From JBCCGI01 sp039029355 (GTDB lineage: Bacteria > Planctomycetota > UBA1135 > GCA-002686595), in the NCBI GenBank assembly GCA_039029355.1, contig JBCCGI010000018.1:1-64000 (forward strand): a DNA stretch of 64,000 nucleotides, given 5' to 3'. Both the position numbers and the translations under genes were made by a program. A model generated the notes under the pieces. It made no database searches. It saw nothing but the letters and a program-made list of their open reading frames with translations, and was not told the DNA's origin. Positions 26,492-35,340 of the stretch are shown in pieces (position 1 is the stretch's first letter; the number at the start of each line of letters is the position of its first letter).

Positions 26492-27966
26492 GGCGTGCTC
26501 TCCACGCCGTCGGTGCTCGTCGTGCTGTCCGCTTGCTCCGTCTCTTCGCGCGCCGACCAGCCGCCGCCGAGCGCCTTGTACAGCAGCACCAGGCGCTGCA
26601 CCACCAGCCCCTGGCTCTCCGCCAGCTCGTCCTGCCGGCCGAACAGCTGCCGCTGCGTGTCCAGCACGTTCTGGAAGTTGGTGATGCCGGTCTTGTACTG
26701 CGTCTCGACCAGCTCGACCGAGCGCTGCGCCGCCGCGACGGCGCGGGCCAGCGCCGCCGCGCGCTCGCGCTCGCGGGCGAAGGCGACCGTGGCGTTCTCG
26801 ACCTCCTCGAGGGCGAGTCGCACGGTCTGCTCGTAGGCGGCGAGCGCCTGCTCGGTGCGCGCCTCCTCGGCGTCGATCTGGGCGCGCACGCGCCCGGCGT
26901 TGAAGATCGGCCAGCGGAAGCTGGGCCCGAACGAGTACGCGCGGTTGCGGCTGTCGAAGAAGTCGCCGTTCTCGAAGGCCTCGAGGCCCAGGGTGCCGAC
27001 GAGCGTGAACTGCGGGTAGAGGCTCGCCGTCGCGACGCCGACGAGCGCGGTCTGCGCGGCGAGCTGGCGCTCGGCCTGGCGCACGTCGGGACGCCGGCGC
27101 AGGAGGTCGGCGGGAAGGCCGACGGCGGCGGAGTCGGGCGGCGACGGGATCGCGGCGACGGCGGACAGCTCCTCGCGCAGCTCGCCGGGGAAGCCGCCGA
27201 CCAGCACGTCGAGCCGATGCATGGCCTGGACGAGCTGGCTCTCCAGAAGCGGGATCAGCGACTCGGTGGTCGCCAGGTTGAGCTCGGCCTGGCGCACGTC
27301 GAGCTCGGCGCTCAACCCCGAGTTGAAGCGGTTGTCGGTCAGCCCCTTCGTGCGCTCCTGCAGCTCGACGTTGCCGCGCGCGTACCCGAGCCGGGCCTGG
27401 AGCGTGCGCACGTCGAGGTAGCTGAGCGCCGCCTCGGCCTGCAGCAGCACCAGCACGTCGCGGTAGGCCTCGACGCTCGCCTCGAGCGAAGCGTCGGCCG
27501 CGTCGACCTGGCGCGAGATGCGGCCCCACACGTCGAGCTCCCAGAAGGCGTCGAAGACGGCCGAGTAGAAGTCGATCACGCGCTCCTGCGGCGGCGGCAG
27601 GAAGCCGGCCACGCCCTCGGAGGAGCGCGAGCGGTTGGCCGCGCCGACGCCGTCGACCGTCGGCTTCCGCTCGGACGCGGCGACCCCGCGCAGGGCCTGG
27701 GCTTCGCGCACCCGCGCCAGCGTGGCGCGCAGGTCGAGGTTGCCCTCGCCGACGCGCTCGATCACCCGCGCGAGCACCGGGTCGTCGAGCGTGGTCCACC
27801 AGACCGCGAGCTCGGCGGGGCCCTCGCTGAGGCCGCCGGCGAGCTCCCGGTGCCAGGCGTCGGGGAGCGCGAGCTCCGGAGGCGTGTAATCGGGGCCGAC
27901 GCGGCACGCGCCGACGAGCGGGAGCAGCGCCGCCGCGAGCGCTCCAAGCCGTGTTTCGCTTCGCAT
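26488..27966 (-). CDS. Outer-membrane efflux lipoprotein (OprM/NodT family)
   Basis: A 492-residue TolC-like protein. The signal peptide ends in the lipobox LVGAC, and the mature protein begins RVGPDYTPPELALPDAW, a near-universal opening of NodT/OprM proteins. Two OEP repeats are visible, with the typical ELDVWGRISRQVDAADASL, ADLLRRRPDVRQAERQLAA, FRWPIFNAGRVRAQIDAEEA and YKTGITNFQNVLDTQRQLF. Trimers form the outer-membrane exit duct of RND or MacB efflux pumps. No membrane-fusion or inner-membrane pump gene lies nearby, so it is an orphan duct. The ATG at 27966 is used; a TTG two codons earlier (27972) has better spacing to GAGGAG. Confidence 0.9.
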   Translation of the reverse strand: MRSETRLGALAAALLPLVGACRVGPDYTPPELALPDAWHRELAGGLSEGPAELAVWWTTLDDPVLARVIERVGEGNLDLRATLARVREAQALRGVAASERKPTVDGVGAANRSRSSEGVAGFLPPPQERVIDFYSAVFDAFWELDVWGRISRQVDAADASLEASVEAYRDVLVLLQAEAALSYLDVRTLQARLGYARGNVELQERTKGLTDNRFNSGLSAELDVRQAELNLATTESLIPLLESQLVQAMHRLDVLVGGFPGELREELSAVAAIPSPPDSAAVGLPADLLRRRPDVRQAERQLAAQTALVGVATASLYPQFTLVGTLGLEAFENGDFFDSRNRAYSFGPSFRWPIFNAGRVRAQIDAEEARTEQALAAYEQTVRLALEEVENATVAFARERERAAALARAVAAAQRSVELVETQYKTGITNFQNVLDTQRQLFGRQDELAESQGLVVQRLVLLYKALGGGWSAREETEQADSTTSTDGVESTP

Positions 27967-28086
27967 CTTCAAGGGGTCTCCTCTTCCGGGTGAGTGTGCC
28001 CGATCGCTCCTCCGCCGCGCCAGTGCGTGGGCGACGAAGTTGCGGCGGCGGGAACGGCGCGCCGCGCGCCTGCTACCCTTGCGCCC

Positions 28087-29262
28087 ATGGGAATCCAAAC
28101 GCCGACCTTTGACGCCCACCGCGAGCGGCTTATCCAGCTCTTTGCGCTCCACGTCCGCAGCGTGAAGCCCGAGACCCTGCTCGACGTCGGGTGCGGCCTG
28201 GGGCGCCTGCTCCAGCACCTGCCCGGGAACATCCGTGCCCAGGGGGTCGACGGGAGCGAGCGCCGGGTCGCCGAGGCCGCCGACTCGGGCCTCGCGGTGC
28301 AGCGCGCCGACGCCGTGGCGCTGCCCTTCGACGACGGAGCCTTCGACTGGGTCGTGATCCGGCACGTGCTGCACCACCTCGACGACCCGGGCGCGGCCGT
28401 GCGCGAGGCCTGGCGCGTCGCGCGCTCCGGGGTGATCCTGGCCGAGCCCACGACCGATCCCTCGATCCCGTCGCAGCGCGAGATGGCGCGCTTCGACGCC
28501 TTCACGGCGGCCCTGATGGGGCGCAACGGGCACGTTCACCATCCGTACCTCGGCGCGGGCGAGCTGCTGGCCCTCGTGCCGGGCGAGCCGCAGTGCGTCG
28601 AGACGCGCTCCTACGGCGAGCTGACCGCCGTGCCGGCGGACGAGGCCCGCGCGCTGGGCGAGCAGGCCGCCCACGGCGGCGAGCTCACCGACGGAGAGCG
28701 GTCGGAGCTGGAGGCCTTCGTCGGCGCCGCCGGCGAGCGGCGGCTCACCTACAACGGCTCGGTGGCGGTCTTCTGCCACCGGCGCCCCCTGGAGCAGCTC
28801 GCCGAATCGGCGGCGCCGGCGGGCGACGTCGCGCTGCGCGAGGTCGACGACGACAACATCGTCGACGTGATCCGCACCGGCGTCGCGCCGATGCAGCGCC
28901 GCTTCGTGGCGGACAACGTCGTCTCGCTGGCCCAGGCGGCGCTCAGCCGCCACGCCTGGTTCCGCGCGGTCTACGCCGGCGACGAGGTGGCGGGCTTCGT
29001 GATGCTCGAGCTCAACCCCGACGAGGACTACTGCCCCTTCCTGTGGCGCTTCATGATCGGCGCGCGCTTCCAGGGCCGCGACGTCGGCCGCCGGGCGCTC
29101 GCGCTGGTGTTCGAGCACCTGCGCGCCGAGCGCGGCTTCGCCAAGCTGTGGACCAGCGCGGTCGTCGCCCCGGGCGGGCCGCTGGGCTTCTACGAGCGCA
29201 TCGGCTTCACCCGCACGGGGAAGGTCGAGGACGGCGAGCACGTGCTGGTGCGCGAGCTCTGA
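28087..29262 (+). CDS. Fusion protein: SAM-dependent methyltransferase (type 11) plus GNAT acetyltransferase
   Basis: A 391-residue two-domain protein. The first 230 residues are a class I methyltransferase: LLDVGCGLGRLLQHLPG (motif I), QRADAVALPFDDGAFDWVVI and RHVLHHLDDP. Residues about 245-391 form a GNAT domain of the spermidine/diamine-acetyltransferase type: ALREVDDDNIVDVI, QRRFVADNVVSLAQAA, AGFVMLELNPDE, and WRFMIGARFQGRDVGRRAL, in which RFQGRDVGRRA is the acetyl-CoA loop. The joint reading frame is uninterrupted. The methyltransferase lacks substrate clues. GNATs of this subtype acetylate polyamines; the pairing suggests one small-molecule target but this is inference. Confidence 0.85.
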   Translation: MGIQTPTFDAHRERLIQLFALHVRSVKPETLLDVGCGLGRLLQHLPGNIRAQGVDGSERRVAEAADSGLAVQRADAVALPFDDGAFDWVVIRHVLHHLDDPGAAVREAWRVARSGVILAEPTTDPSIPSQREMARFDAFTAALMGRNGHVHHPYLGAGELLALVPGEPQCVETRSYGELTAVPADEARALGEQAAHGGELTDGERSELEAFVGAAGERRLTYNGSVAVFCHRRPLEQLAESAAPAGDVALREVDDDNIVDVIRTGVAPMQRRFVADNVVSLAQAALSRHAWFRAVYAGDEVAGFVMLELNPDEDYCPFLWRFMIGARFQGRDVGRRALALVFEHLRAERGFAKLWTSAVVAPGGPLGFYERIGFTRTGKVEDGEHVLVREL

Positions 29263-29271
29263 CGCGGGGCG

Positions 29272-30261
29272 CTAGCCGAGCGTGAAGAGGAACGGCTCGC
29301 GCGCGAGGTACGCCCGGAAGTGGTTGTCCGCGAAGAGCGGGATCGCACGCTCGAGATAGTCGCGCTCGTCCGGGTTCGGCGCGTGGTAGCCGATGCACTC
29401 CAGCGTCGAGAGCATCAGGTAAGCCTCGATGCGCTCGACGTGATCCGGCGCGAGCGGCCGTCGCTCGGAGTAGGCGTCCAGGAAGTGGCTCCGGACGCCG
29501 GAGTGGAGGTGCGCGATGCACTCCGCCACGTCGTACAGCCACGGCCCGAAGCCGCAGCGGCTGAAGTCGATCGGGCGCACCGAATCGCCCAGCACGACGT
29601 AGTTGGTCTCGTGGAGGTCCGCGTGGATCAGGCCGACCTCGCCGTCCGCCGCGACGGGCAGCTCCGCTTCGAGCCGCGCGGCCGCATCGCGCAGGATCGC
29701 GAAGTGCTCGGCCGACGCCACGCCCGCGGCCTCCAGCCCGGCGAGCCGCCCGAGGGCGATGTGCAGCCAGTGCCGGTCGTAGGTCGGGCGCGAGAAGCCC
29801 GGCGGCGGCGTCCAGCCCGCGGCATGCACGTGCAGCGTGGCGAGGACCTTGCCGAGCGCCGCGGCTTGGGCCTCGGTGCGGCGCTCGGTGAGGATCTCGC
29901 CGTCCAACCAGGTGACCAGCGTGCAGGGCACCGCGTCGCCGTTCGCGTCCTCGAGCTCGATCACCGGCCCGGCGCCGGCGCGAGCTATAGGGCGCTGCAC
30001 CACGAGGTCGGTCTCGGCGTCGAGGGCCTCGAGCCAGGCGCACTCGGACAAGAGGCCGGCGCACGTGAAGGGCTCGGGGTCGGGCGGAGGCGTGAGCGGC
30101 GAGTGCACCCGCAGCAGGTAGTGCGCGCCTTGGTGCTGGGCGCGGAAGGCGAGGCTCTGGCTGTGGCCGAGCAGCGTCAGCTCGGGCGTCGCGCCGAGCA
30201 GCTCCCCGGCGGCGCGCTCGGCCAGGCCAGCGAGGGCGCCCGGGATGTCGTGCGACTCCAC
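29272..30261 (-). CDS. APH-family phosphotransferase (homoserine kinase type II / SrkA-like)
   Basis: A 329-residue aminoglycoside-phosphotransferase-fold kinase. The Brenner motif GLIHADLHETNYVV near 206-219 supplies the catalytic Asp and Asn, and RPIDFSRCGFGPWLYDVAE near 226-244 supplies the DFG-like metal-binding Asp. The N-terminal lobe has YLLRVHSP, with Arg in place of the usual Lys pocket. The start is GTG. Such kinases phosphorylate small hydroxyl compounds or, like SrkA, proteins; the substrate is unknown. Its start lies five bases downstream of the Xer recombinase stop (same strand), so the genes from the lipoprotein at 32038 to here may form one operon. Confidence 0.83.
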   Translation of the reverse strand: MESHDIPGALAGLAERAAGELLGATPELTLLGHSQSLAFRAQHQGAHYLLRVHSPLTPPPDPEPFTCAGLLSECAWLEALDAETDLVVQRPIARAGAGPVIELEDANGDAVPCTLVTWLDGEILTERRTEAQAAALGKVLATLHVHAAGWTPPPGFSRPTYDRHWLHIALGRLAGLEAAGVASAEHFAILRDAAARLEAELPVAADGEVGLIHADLHETNYVVLGDSVRPIDFSRCGFGPWLYDVAECIAHLHSGVRSHFLDAYSERRPLAPDHVERIEAYLMLSTLECIGYHAPNPDERDYLERAIPLFADNHFRAYLAREPFLFTLG

Positions 30262-30266
30262 CGAAG

Positions 30267-31154
30267 CTAGGCGCGCGGATGCGCCTTCTCGTAGATGCCG
30301 CGGAGACGCTCGATCGACACGTGCGTGTAGATCTGCGTGGTCGACAGGTGCTGGTGCCCGAGCAGCTCCTGCACCGAGCGCAGGTCGGCGCCGCGCTCCA
30401 GCAGGTGCGTCGCGAAGGAGTGCCGCAGCGTGTGCGGCGTCGGCCGCCGCCGCAGCCCGGCGCGCAGCGCGTGCTCGTCGACGATGCGGCCGAGCGAGCG
30501 TGTCGTCAGCCGCCCGCCGCGTAGGTTGAGGAAGACCGCGTTCGCGTCCTGCGGGCGCGGTGTGGGGCGGTCGGGGTCGGCGAGGTAGGTCTTCACGGCG
30601 TCGACGGCGTAGGCGCCGAGCGGCGCCAGCCGCTCCCTCCGGCCCTTGCCGCGCACGCGCGCGATGCCGCGCCGCAGGTCGACGTCGGAGCGGTCGAGCC
30701 CGACGGTCTCCGACGCGCGCGTGCCGGCCGAGTACAGCAGCTCGAACAACGCCCGGTCGCGGCGCCCGGCGGGCGTCGTGGTGTCGGGGGCGGCGAGCAG
30801 CGCCTCGACCTCCTCGGCGGTGAGGCAGGTCGGCAGCGGCCGCGCCTGGCGCGCCTGGCGCAGGCCGGTGGCGGGGTGCACGCGGATCAGGCCGCGCTCC
30901 AGCAGGTGACGGAAGAAGGTCCGCGTCGACGACAGCGTGCGCTGGATCGACGGCCGCGCGAGGCCGCGGTCGTCGAGGTGCGCCAGGAACGCGCGCAGCG
31001 TGCGCGGCGTGACGTCGGCGGGGTCCTCGATGGCGCGCTCCGCGAGGAACTCCAGGAGCTCGTTCAGGTCGCGCGAGTAGGCCCGCATCGTGTGCGGCGA
31101 AGCGCCGCGCGCCGCGCGCAGGTGCTCGAGGAAGCGGTCCGCCTCGGTCCGCAT
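30267..31154 (-). CDS. Tyrosine recombinase XerC/XerD-like
   Basis: A 295-residue site-specific tyrosine recombinase. The N-terminal SAM-like core-binding domain (about 1-95) has ASPHTMRAYSRDLNELLEFL; the catalytic domain carries the full set Arg146 (GTRASE), Lys170 (RGKGRRE), His241 and Arg244 (HTLRH), His267 (LLGHQ) and the nucleophile Tyr276 (TQIYTHV). The length and motifs match the housekeeping XerC/XerD, which resolve chromosome dimers at dif. XerC versus XerD cannot be decided. Its ATG overlaps the stop of the upstream lipoprotein gene by one base (TGATG). No mobile-element genes adjoin it, so it is probably the chromosomal enzyme. Confidence 0.9.
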   Translation of the reverse strand: MRTEADRFLEHLRAARGASPHTMRAYSRDLNELLEFLAERAIEDPADVTPRTLRAFLAHLDDRGLARPSIQRTLSSTRTFFRHLLERGLIRVHPATGLRQARQARPLPTCLTAEEVEALLAAPDTTTPAGRRDRALFELLYSAGTRASETVGLDRSDVDLRRGIARVRGKGRRERLAPLGAYAVDAVKTYLADPDRPTPRPQDANAVFLNLRGGRLTTRSLGRIVDEHALRAGLRRRPTPHTLRHSFATHLLERGADLRSVQELLGHQHLSTTQIYTHVSIERLRGIYEKAHPRA

Positions 31155-32038
31155 CAGGGGCGCTTCCAGTACGCGGTCCGCTCGTGCGAGCGGAGCTCGT
31201 ACCGGGCGTCCGTGCCCTCGGCCTTGACCAGCACGTTCAGCCCGGGCGTCTTGTTCACGGTGGAGAACCAGAGCTCCAGCGGATCCTCGTCGCCGGCCTG
31301 CACGATGAGTCGATGGGTGTCGAAGGGGCCCATCGGGACCCGGACCTCCTCGGCCCCGCCGTAGGTCACGCGGTAGACGCGCGGCTCCAGCGGGCGGCTG
31401 CGGGTGCTCTTCTGGCTCGGCACGAGCGAGAGCTCGACCGGGTCGAGCGGTTTCTGGAACGGATAGTCGCGCAGCACCAGCGTCATCGCGTCGAGGAAAT
31501 GCGGCAGCGCGTCGCCGGACGACAGCGTGCCTTCGCGGACGCCGGCGTCGGGGAAGTAGACCGACTCGAAAAAGCGCATGCCCGTGCCGGGCTCGATCCA
31601 GACCTGCTTGAAGCTCGCGCCGCAGTCCTCCTGGGTGGCGGCGGTGAGCTTGAACGCGCTCAGGTCGCTGACGCGCGTGAAGGTGCAGGTCGAGAAGTCG
31701 TAGTCGTAGGCCTCGGTGGGGGCGCGCTCGGACCAGTGGTGCTTGAAGACCTCGATCCGCTCGCCGGCGGTCCCCGACGCCTTGGTCGACGTCGCGGGGT
31801 CCATCGACTGCTTGTTGGTGTAGACGGTCGCGTCGTAGGAGCGCTCGCGCCCGTAGATGATGCGCGTCGCCGCGTAGACGGCCTTCTCGGCCTTGCCGTC
31901 GTACCACACCGGGTCGGTGCGCCAGGTCTCCTCGACCACCGGCCACGGGACGCCGGCGCCCGATGCAACCACCGCGCGTCCGCCGCAGGCCGACAGCGCG
32001 GGGGCGAGAGCCAGGAGGGCGAGCTGGAGCGTCTTCAT
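31154..32038 (-). CDS. Lipoprotein of unknown function
   Basis: A 294-residue lipoprotein: signal peptide ending in the lipobox LSAC. The mature chain contains TDPVWYDGKAEKAVYAATRI and RERSYDATVYTNKQSMDP, resembling a family common in Bacteroidota that databases often mislabel as septum formation inhibitor Maf; no Maf nucleotide-pyrophosphatase motif is present. Later there are segments like PRVYRVTYGGAEEV and DEDPLELWFSTVNKTPGL, typical of DUF3108-like beta-rich periplasmic proteins. The function is unknown. It heads a likely operon with the Xer recombinase, overlapping it by one base. Confidence 0.7.
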   Translation of the reverse strand: MKTLQLALLALAPALSACGGRAVVASGAGVPWPVVEETWRTDPVWYDGKAEKAVYAATRIIYGRERSYDATVYTNKQSMDPATSTKASGTAGERIEVFKHHWSERAPTEAYDYDFSTCTFTRVSDLSAFKLTAATQEDCGASFKQVWIEPGTGMRFFESVYFPDAGVREGTLSSGDALPHFLDAMTLVLRDYPFQKPLDPVELSLVPSQKSTRSRPLEPRVYRVTYGGAEEVRVPMGPFDTHRLIVQAGDEDPLELWFSTVNKTPGLNVLVKAEGTDARYELRSHERTAYWKRP

Positions 32039-32073
32039 GGCCTGCAGCTTACCCGCGAGCGGGCCGCGCCACA

Positions 32074-32451
32074 CTAGCGCCCGCCGCCGCCCGCGCTGTC
32101 CGCCTTCTTGCCGCCCGGCAGGCCCTTCTGCGCGTCGTTCACGTACGCGCGCAGCCCGGCGAGCAGGATCTCGCGCGAGCGGAAGTTGATGCCGGCGGTG
32201 AAGCCGGCCTGCTCGGCCTCGTCGAACGTGCGGAGCAGCGCGGTCCCGCGCGTCTTCTCGCCGGCGAGGTAGCGCAGGATCTCCTCGTTCTTGGCGGTCT
32301 TTGCCGCCAGGTCGCGCTTGAGCGATGCGACCTCGTCCTCGAGGGCCTGGACGCGCTCGGCCAGCGGGTCCTCTTGGGGCGGGTCGTCCTGGGTAAGGCC
32401 CGGGCCGAGGGCGAGGCCCAGGGCGGCGAGGGAGAGCAGAAGAACCTTCAT
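32074..32451 (-). CDS. Small secreted coiled-coil protein
   Basis: A 125-residue protein with a signal peptide (MKVLLLSLAALGLALGPGL, cut near TQDD). Residues about 30-65 form a coiled coil (LAERVQALEDEVASLKRDL and following heptads). A helical C-terminal part and a Gly/Lys-rich tail ending in SAGGGGR follow. I do not recognise a family. It is probably periplasmic and could be a small structural or adaptor protein. It lies 35 bases upstream of the lipoprotein gene on the same strand and 40 bases downstream of the MFS gene, so co-transcription is likely. Confidence 0.65.
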   Translation of the reverse strand: MKVLLLSLAALGLALGPGLTQDDPPQEDPLAERVQALEDEVASLKRDLAAKTAKNEEILRYLAGEKTRGTALLRTFDEAEQAGFTAGINFRSREILLAGLRAYVNDAQKGLPGGKKADSAGGGGR

Positions 32452-32491
32452 GGGCCCCAGTATCGGCAGAAAGCCGTTTTTGGGTTAGCGC

Positions 32492-33802
32492 CTAGGCTTC
32501 GGCCGGCTCGGGAACCGGCGGGAGGCCCAGGGCGGCGAAGAGGGGCAGCAGCAGGAAGGCGGCGCCGGCGTAGTAGGGGGCGGCGCTCCCGAGGCTCCAG
32601 TACAAGAGGCCCCCCAGGATCGGCCCGATGGCCCGCGAGAGCGAGCCCAGCGAGCGGAACGTGCCCAGCACGAGCCCCTGGCGCTCGGCCGGCGCGTAGC
32701 GCGAGACCAGCGACGAGAGGCACGGCATGGCGAGCGCGCTCCCCACCGCCATACACGTCAGCCCGGCGTAGAAGAGCCCACTGCCGCCGGCGGCCGCGAT
32801 GGCGAGGAAGCCCGGCAACAGGATCACGAGCCCCGCCAGGATCACCTTGCGCTCGCCGAAGCGCGGCGCCACGCGCCGCACGACGCCGCCGTTCACGAAG
32901 GCGATCATCAGCCCGACGAACACGAACATCCAGGCGTTGTCGGTGGGCGAGTAGGCGAAGCGCTCGGCCGCCAGGAAGGTCAGCGTGAACTCCATCGCCG
33001 CGAACGCGGTGATGTAGAGGAAGTAGATCAGGTTGGTGCGCGTGACCCCCGGCTGCGCGATCTCCGACAGCCGGCCGAAGGGGTTGAGCGTATGCCCGCC
33101 CTCGCCGTGCCCGCGGCGCTCGGCCGGCAGGCTCTCCTCGAAGCGCGTCAGCATCCACACCAGGTTGAGCAGCGACAGCGCGAGCGCCGCCAGGGCCGAG
33201 GCCGAGAAGGGGTTGAGCGCGAACCCGCGCGACCACTCGCCGTCGCCCAGCGTGACGCCCGCGGTCAGCCCGCCGATCGCCGGCCCCAGGATGAAGCCGA
33301 GCCCGATCGCCATGCCGACGATGCCCATGCCCTTGGCGCGCTCCTTGCCGCTGGTCGTGTCGGCGACCACGGCGGAGGCGGCCGAGATGTTGCCGGCCAT
33401 CATCCCGCCCAAAAGACGCGCCGCGATCAGCAGCCAGAACGACCCGGCGAACATCCACAGGACGTACGAGACCGCCGTGCCCGCCAGCGTCAGGCGCAGC
33501 ACCGGCTTGCGTCCTAGGCGGTCGGACAGCCCGCCCCAGACCGGCGCCAGGAGGAACTGCAGGATCGAGTACAGCGAGCCCAGCACACCCCCGAACAGCG
33601 TGACCACCGCGTGCGAGCCCTCGTCGCCCGCCAGCTCGCCCAGCCACGTCACCAGCTGCCCGCACCACCCGTCCGGCCCCTCGAGCTGGACGTAGTGCTC
33701 CAGCATCCGCGGGAAGAGTGGGAAGATGATCGAGAAGCCGACGATGTCGAGGAATACGATCCCGAAGATCAGGCCGAGGGAGGAGCGCTTGGTCGTGTTC
33801 AC
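32492..33802 (-). CDS. MFS transporter (TetA-like drug/proton antiporter family)
   Basis: A 436-residue membrane protein with 12 predicted helices. The first helix LIFGIVFLDIVGFSIIFPLF carries the Asp of TetA-type antiporters, and the loop between helices 2 and 3 contains GGLSDRLGRKPVL, the classic motif A. LLGGMMAGNISAASAVVAD and GFILGPAIGGL (motif C, GxxxGPxxGG) identify the 12-TMS drug/H+ antiporter group. It is likely a small-molecule exporter in the inner membrane; the substrate is unknown. The start is GTG 33802 with AAGG 5 bases upstream. It is divergent from pabB. Confidence 0.85.
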   Translation of the reverse strand: MNTTKRSSLGLIFGIVFLDIVGFSIIFPLFPRMLEHYVQLEGPDGWCGQLVTWLGELAGDEGSHAVVTLFGGVLGSLYSILQFLLAPVWGGLSDRLGRKPVLRLTLAGTAVSYVLWMFAGSFWLLIAARLLGGMMAGNISAASAVVADTTSGKERAKGMGIVGMAIGLGFILGPAIGGLTAGVTLGDGEWSRGFALNPFSASALAALALSLLNLVWMLTRFEESLPAERRGHGEGGHTLNPFGRLSEIAQPGVTRTNLIYFLYITAFAAMEFTLTFLAAERFAYSPTDNAWMFVFVGLMIAFVNGGVVRRVAPRFGERKVILAGLVILLPGFLAIAAAGGSGLFYAGLTCMAVGSALAMPCLSSLVSRYAPAERQGLVLGTFRSLGSLSRAIGPILGGLLYWSLGSAAPYYAGAAFLLLPLFAALGLPPVPEPAEA

Positions 33803-33874
33803 GCGCACCTTGTACGCCGCCCCGGCCCGCGACGGAAACCTTCCTTGAGAGACCGCCTTCGCTTTTGCCCGCGG

Positions 33875-35197
33875 GTGACCCGCGTGCCCGGGGACCCCGA
33901 GCTCGACGCCGTGCTCGGCCACTTCGGCCCGGAGCGCCGCCCGGTGCTGCTCGACGGGGCCGCCGGGCGGCCGCTGCGCTTCGCGCTCCTGGGCATTGAC
34001 CCCGTGGCGACGGCCCGGATCGGCTCGCTGGCGGAGCTGCGCCCGCTGGTCGCCCGCCTGGAGCCCGCGGGCGGCGACCCCGACCTGCCCGGCGCCTTCC
34101 ACGGCGGCTTCCTGGGCGCCCTCGCCTACGACCTCGGCGTGGCGGGGGAGGGGCTCACGCTGCCGCCCGAGCCCTGGGGCTTCCCGAAGGTCGTGGGTGG
34201 GCTCTACACCGACTTCCTGGTGCGCGACCACGCGGACCGAACCTGGCTCGTGCTGGGCGAGGAGCCCGGCGACGGCCGGCCGGCGGTCGGCGAGCGCCGC
34301 GAGCGGCTGCTCGCCCAGCTGGAGCGGCCGCCGGTCCTGCGCCCCGCGTCCGCGGCGGGGCCGCTCGAGCGCTCGACCTCGGCCGCCGAGCACCGCGCGC
34401 GCATCGCGCGCGCCCAGGAGGCGATCGCCGCCGGCGAGATGTACCAGGCCAACGTAGCGCATCGCATGACGCGTGCGGTGGACGGCGACCCGGCCGACCT
34501 CTACCGCCGGTTGCGGCTCGCCAATCCCGCGCCGTACATGGGCTTCCTGTCGTTCGAGGGCGGCGCGGTGCTCTCCAGCTCGCCCGAGCTGCTGCTGGAG
34601 TTCCGCCCCGGCGAGCTGGCGCGCACGCGCCCGATCAAGGGCACCGTCGAGCGCGGCGCTACGCCGGAAGCCGACGAGGCCAACGCGCGCCGGTTGCTCG
34701 CCAGCGAAAAGGACCGCGCCGAGCTGGCGATGATCGTCGACCTCGAGCGCAACGACCTCGGCCGCATCGCCGAGGTCGGCTCGGTGCGCGTCGGCGAGTT
34801 CCCGCGCCTCGAGACGTACGCCGCCGTCCACCACTTGGTGGCCGACGTCGAGTGCCGGCCGAGGCCCGAGGTCGACGCCGTCGCGGCGCTGGAAGCGCTC
34901 TTCCCGGGAGGCTCGATCACCGGCGCGCCGAAGCTGCGGAGCATGGAGATCATCGCCGACCTGGAGCGCGAGGGGCGCGGCTTCTTCACCGGCTCGCTCG
35001 GCCTGCTCGACCTGCGCGGGCGAGCGCTCTTCAACATCCTGATCCGCACGCTGCTGTGGCGGCCGCGCGACGCCGGCGGCGGCGAGGTCAGCTTCCGCGT
35101 CGGCGGAGGGATCACGTGGGCCTCGGACCCCGCCCTGGAGGACGCCGAGACCCTGGCCAAGGGCCGGGCGCTGGCGGAGGCCCTGGAGGGCCCTTGA
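33875..35197 (+). CDS. pabB: Aminodeoxychorismate synthase component I
   Basis: A 440-residue chorismate-binding enzyme. The catalytic half has ARIARAQEAIAAGEMYQANVA, SSSPELLLEF, RTRPIKGTVERG, EKDRAELAMIVDLERNDLGR, LFPGGSITGAPKLRSMEII and the final GGGITWASDP. The lysine in PIKGT is the residue that distinguishes PabB (nucleophile) from TrpE (PIAGT), so it should make 4-amino-4-deoxychorismate for folate, with a glutaminase subunit (pabA) and pabC encoded elsewhere. The start is uncertain: GTG 33875, GTG 33884 or TTG 33845 are all possible; none has a good ribosome site. Terminated by a hairpin that overlaps the stop codon. Confidence 0.9.
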   Translation: MTRVPGDPELDAVLGHFGPERRPVLLDGAAGRPLRFALLGIDPVATARIGSLAELRPLVARLEPAGGDPDLPGAFHGGFLGALAYDLGVAGEGLTLPPEPWGFPKVVGGLYTDFLVRDHADRTWLVLGEEPGDGRPAVGERRERLLAQLERPPVLRPASAAGPLERSTSAAEHRARIARAQEAIAAGEMYQANVAHRMTRAVDGDPADLYRRLRLANPAPYMGFLSFEGGAVLSSSPELLLEFRPGELARTRPIKGTVERGATPEADEANARRLLASEKDRAELAMIVDLERNDLGRIAEVGSVRVGEFPRLETYAAVHHLVADVECRPRPEVDAVAALEALFPGGSITGAPKLRSMEIIADLEREGRGFFTGSLGLLDLRGRALFNILIRTLLWRPRDAGGGEVSFRVGGGITWASDPALEDAETLAKGRALAEALEGP

Positions 35198-35219
35198 AAA
35201 TCGAGGGAGGCGTTTTTTT
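35191..35219 (+). terminator. Intrinsic terminator overlapping the pabB stop codon
   Basis: Arms CCCTTGA (35191-35197, including the TGA stop) and TCGAGGG (35201-35207) pair with one G-U and a 3-base loop, followed after AGGCG by seven T (35213-35219). A further inverted repeat of GGCG-T-tract/A-tract-GCC type spans 35209-35253, giving a second fold immediately downstream. Confidence 0.65.
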
Positions 35220-35340
35220 GGCGCCCCCCGGCGTTCAAGCGCCGAAAAAAGCCGCGGGCTCCGGCAAGCGCGGCGATACCCTCGCCGGCCCATCTGTTAA
35301 GTAGGACGCCCCCTCCCGAGCATCCAACGAGGCCCTTCCT

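Noticed and set aside
30267..31154. Xer-like gene as an integron or phage integrase
   Set aside because: Length, motifs and operon context with a lipoprotein gene fit a housekeeping XerC/D; no att sites or cassette structure are seen nearby.
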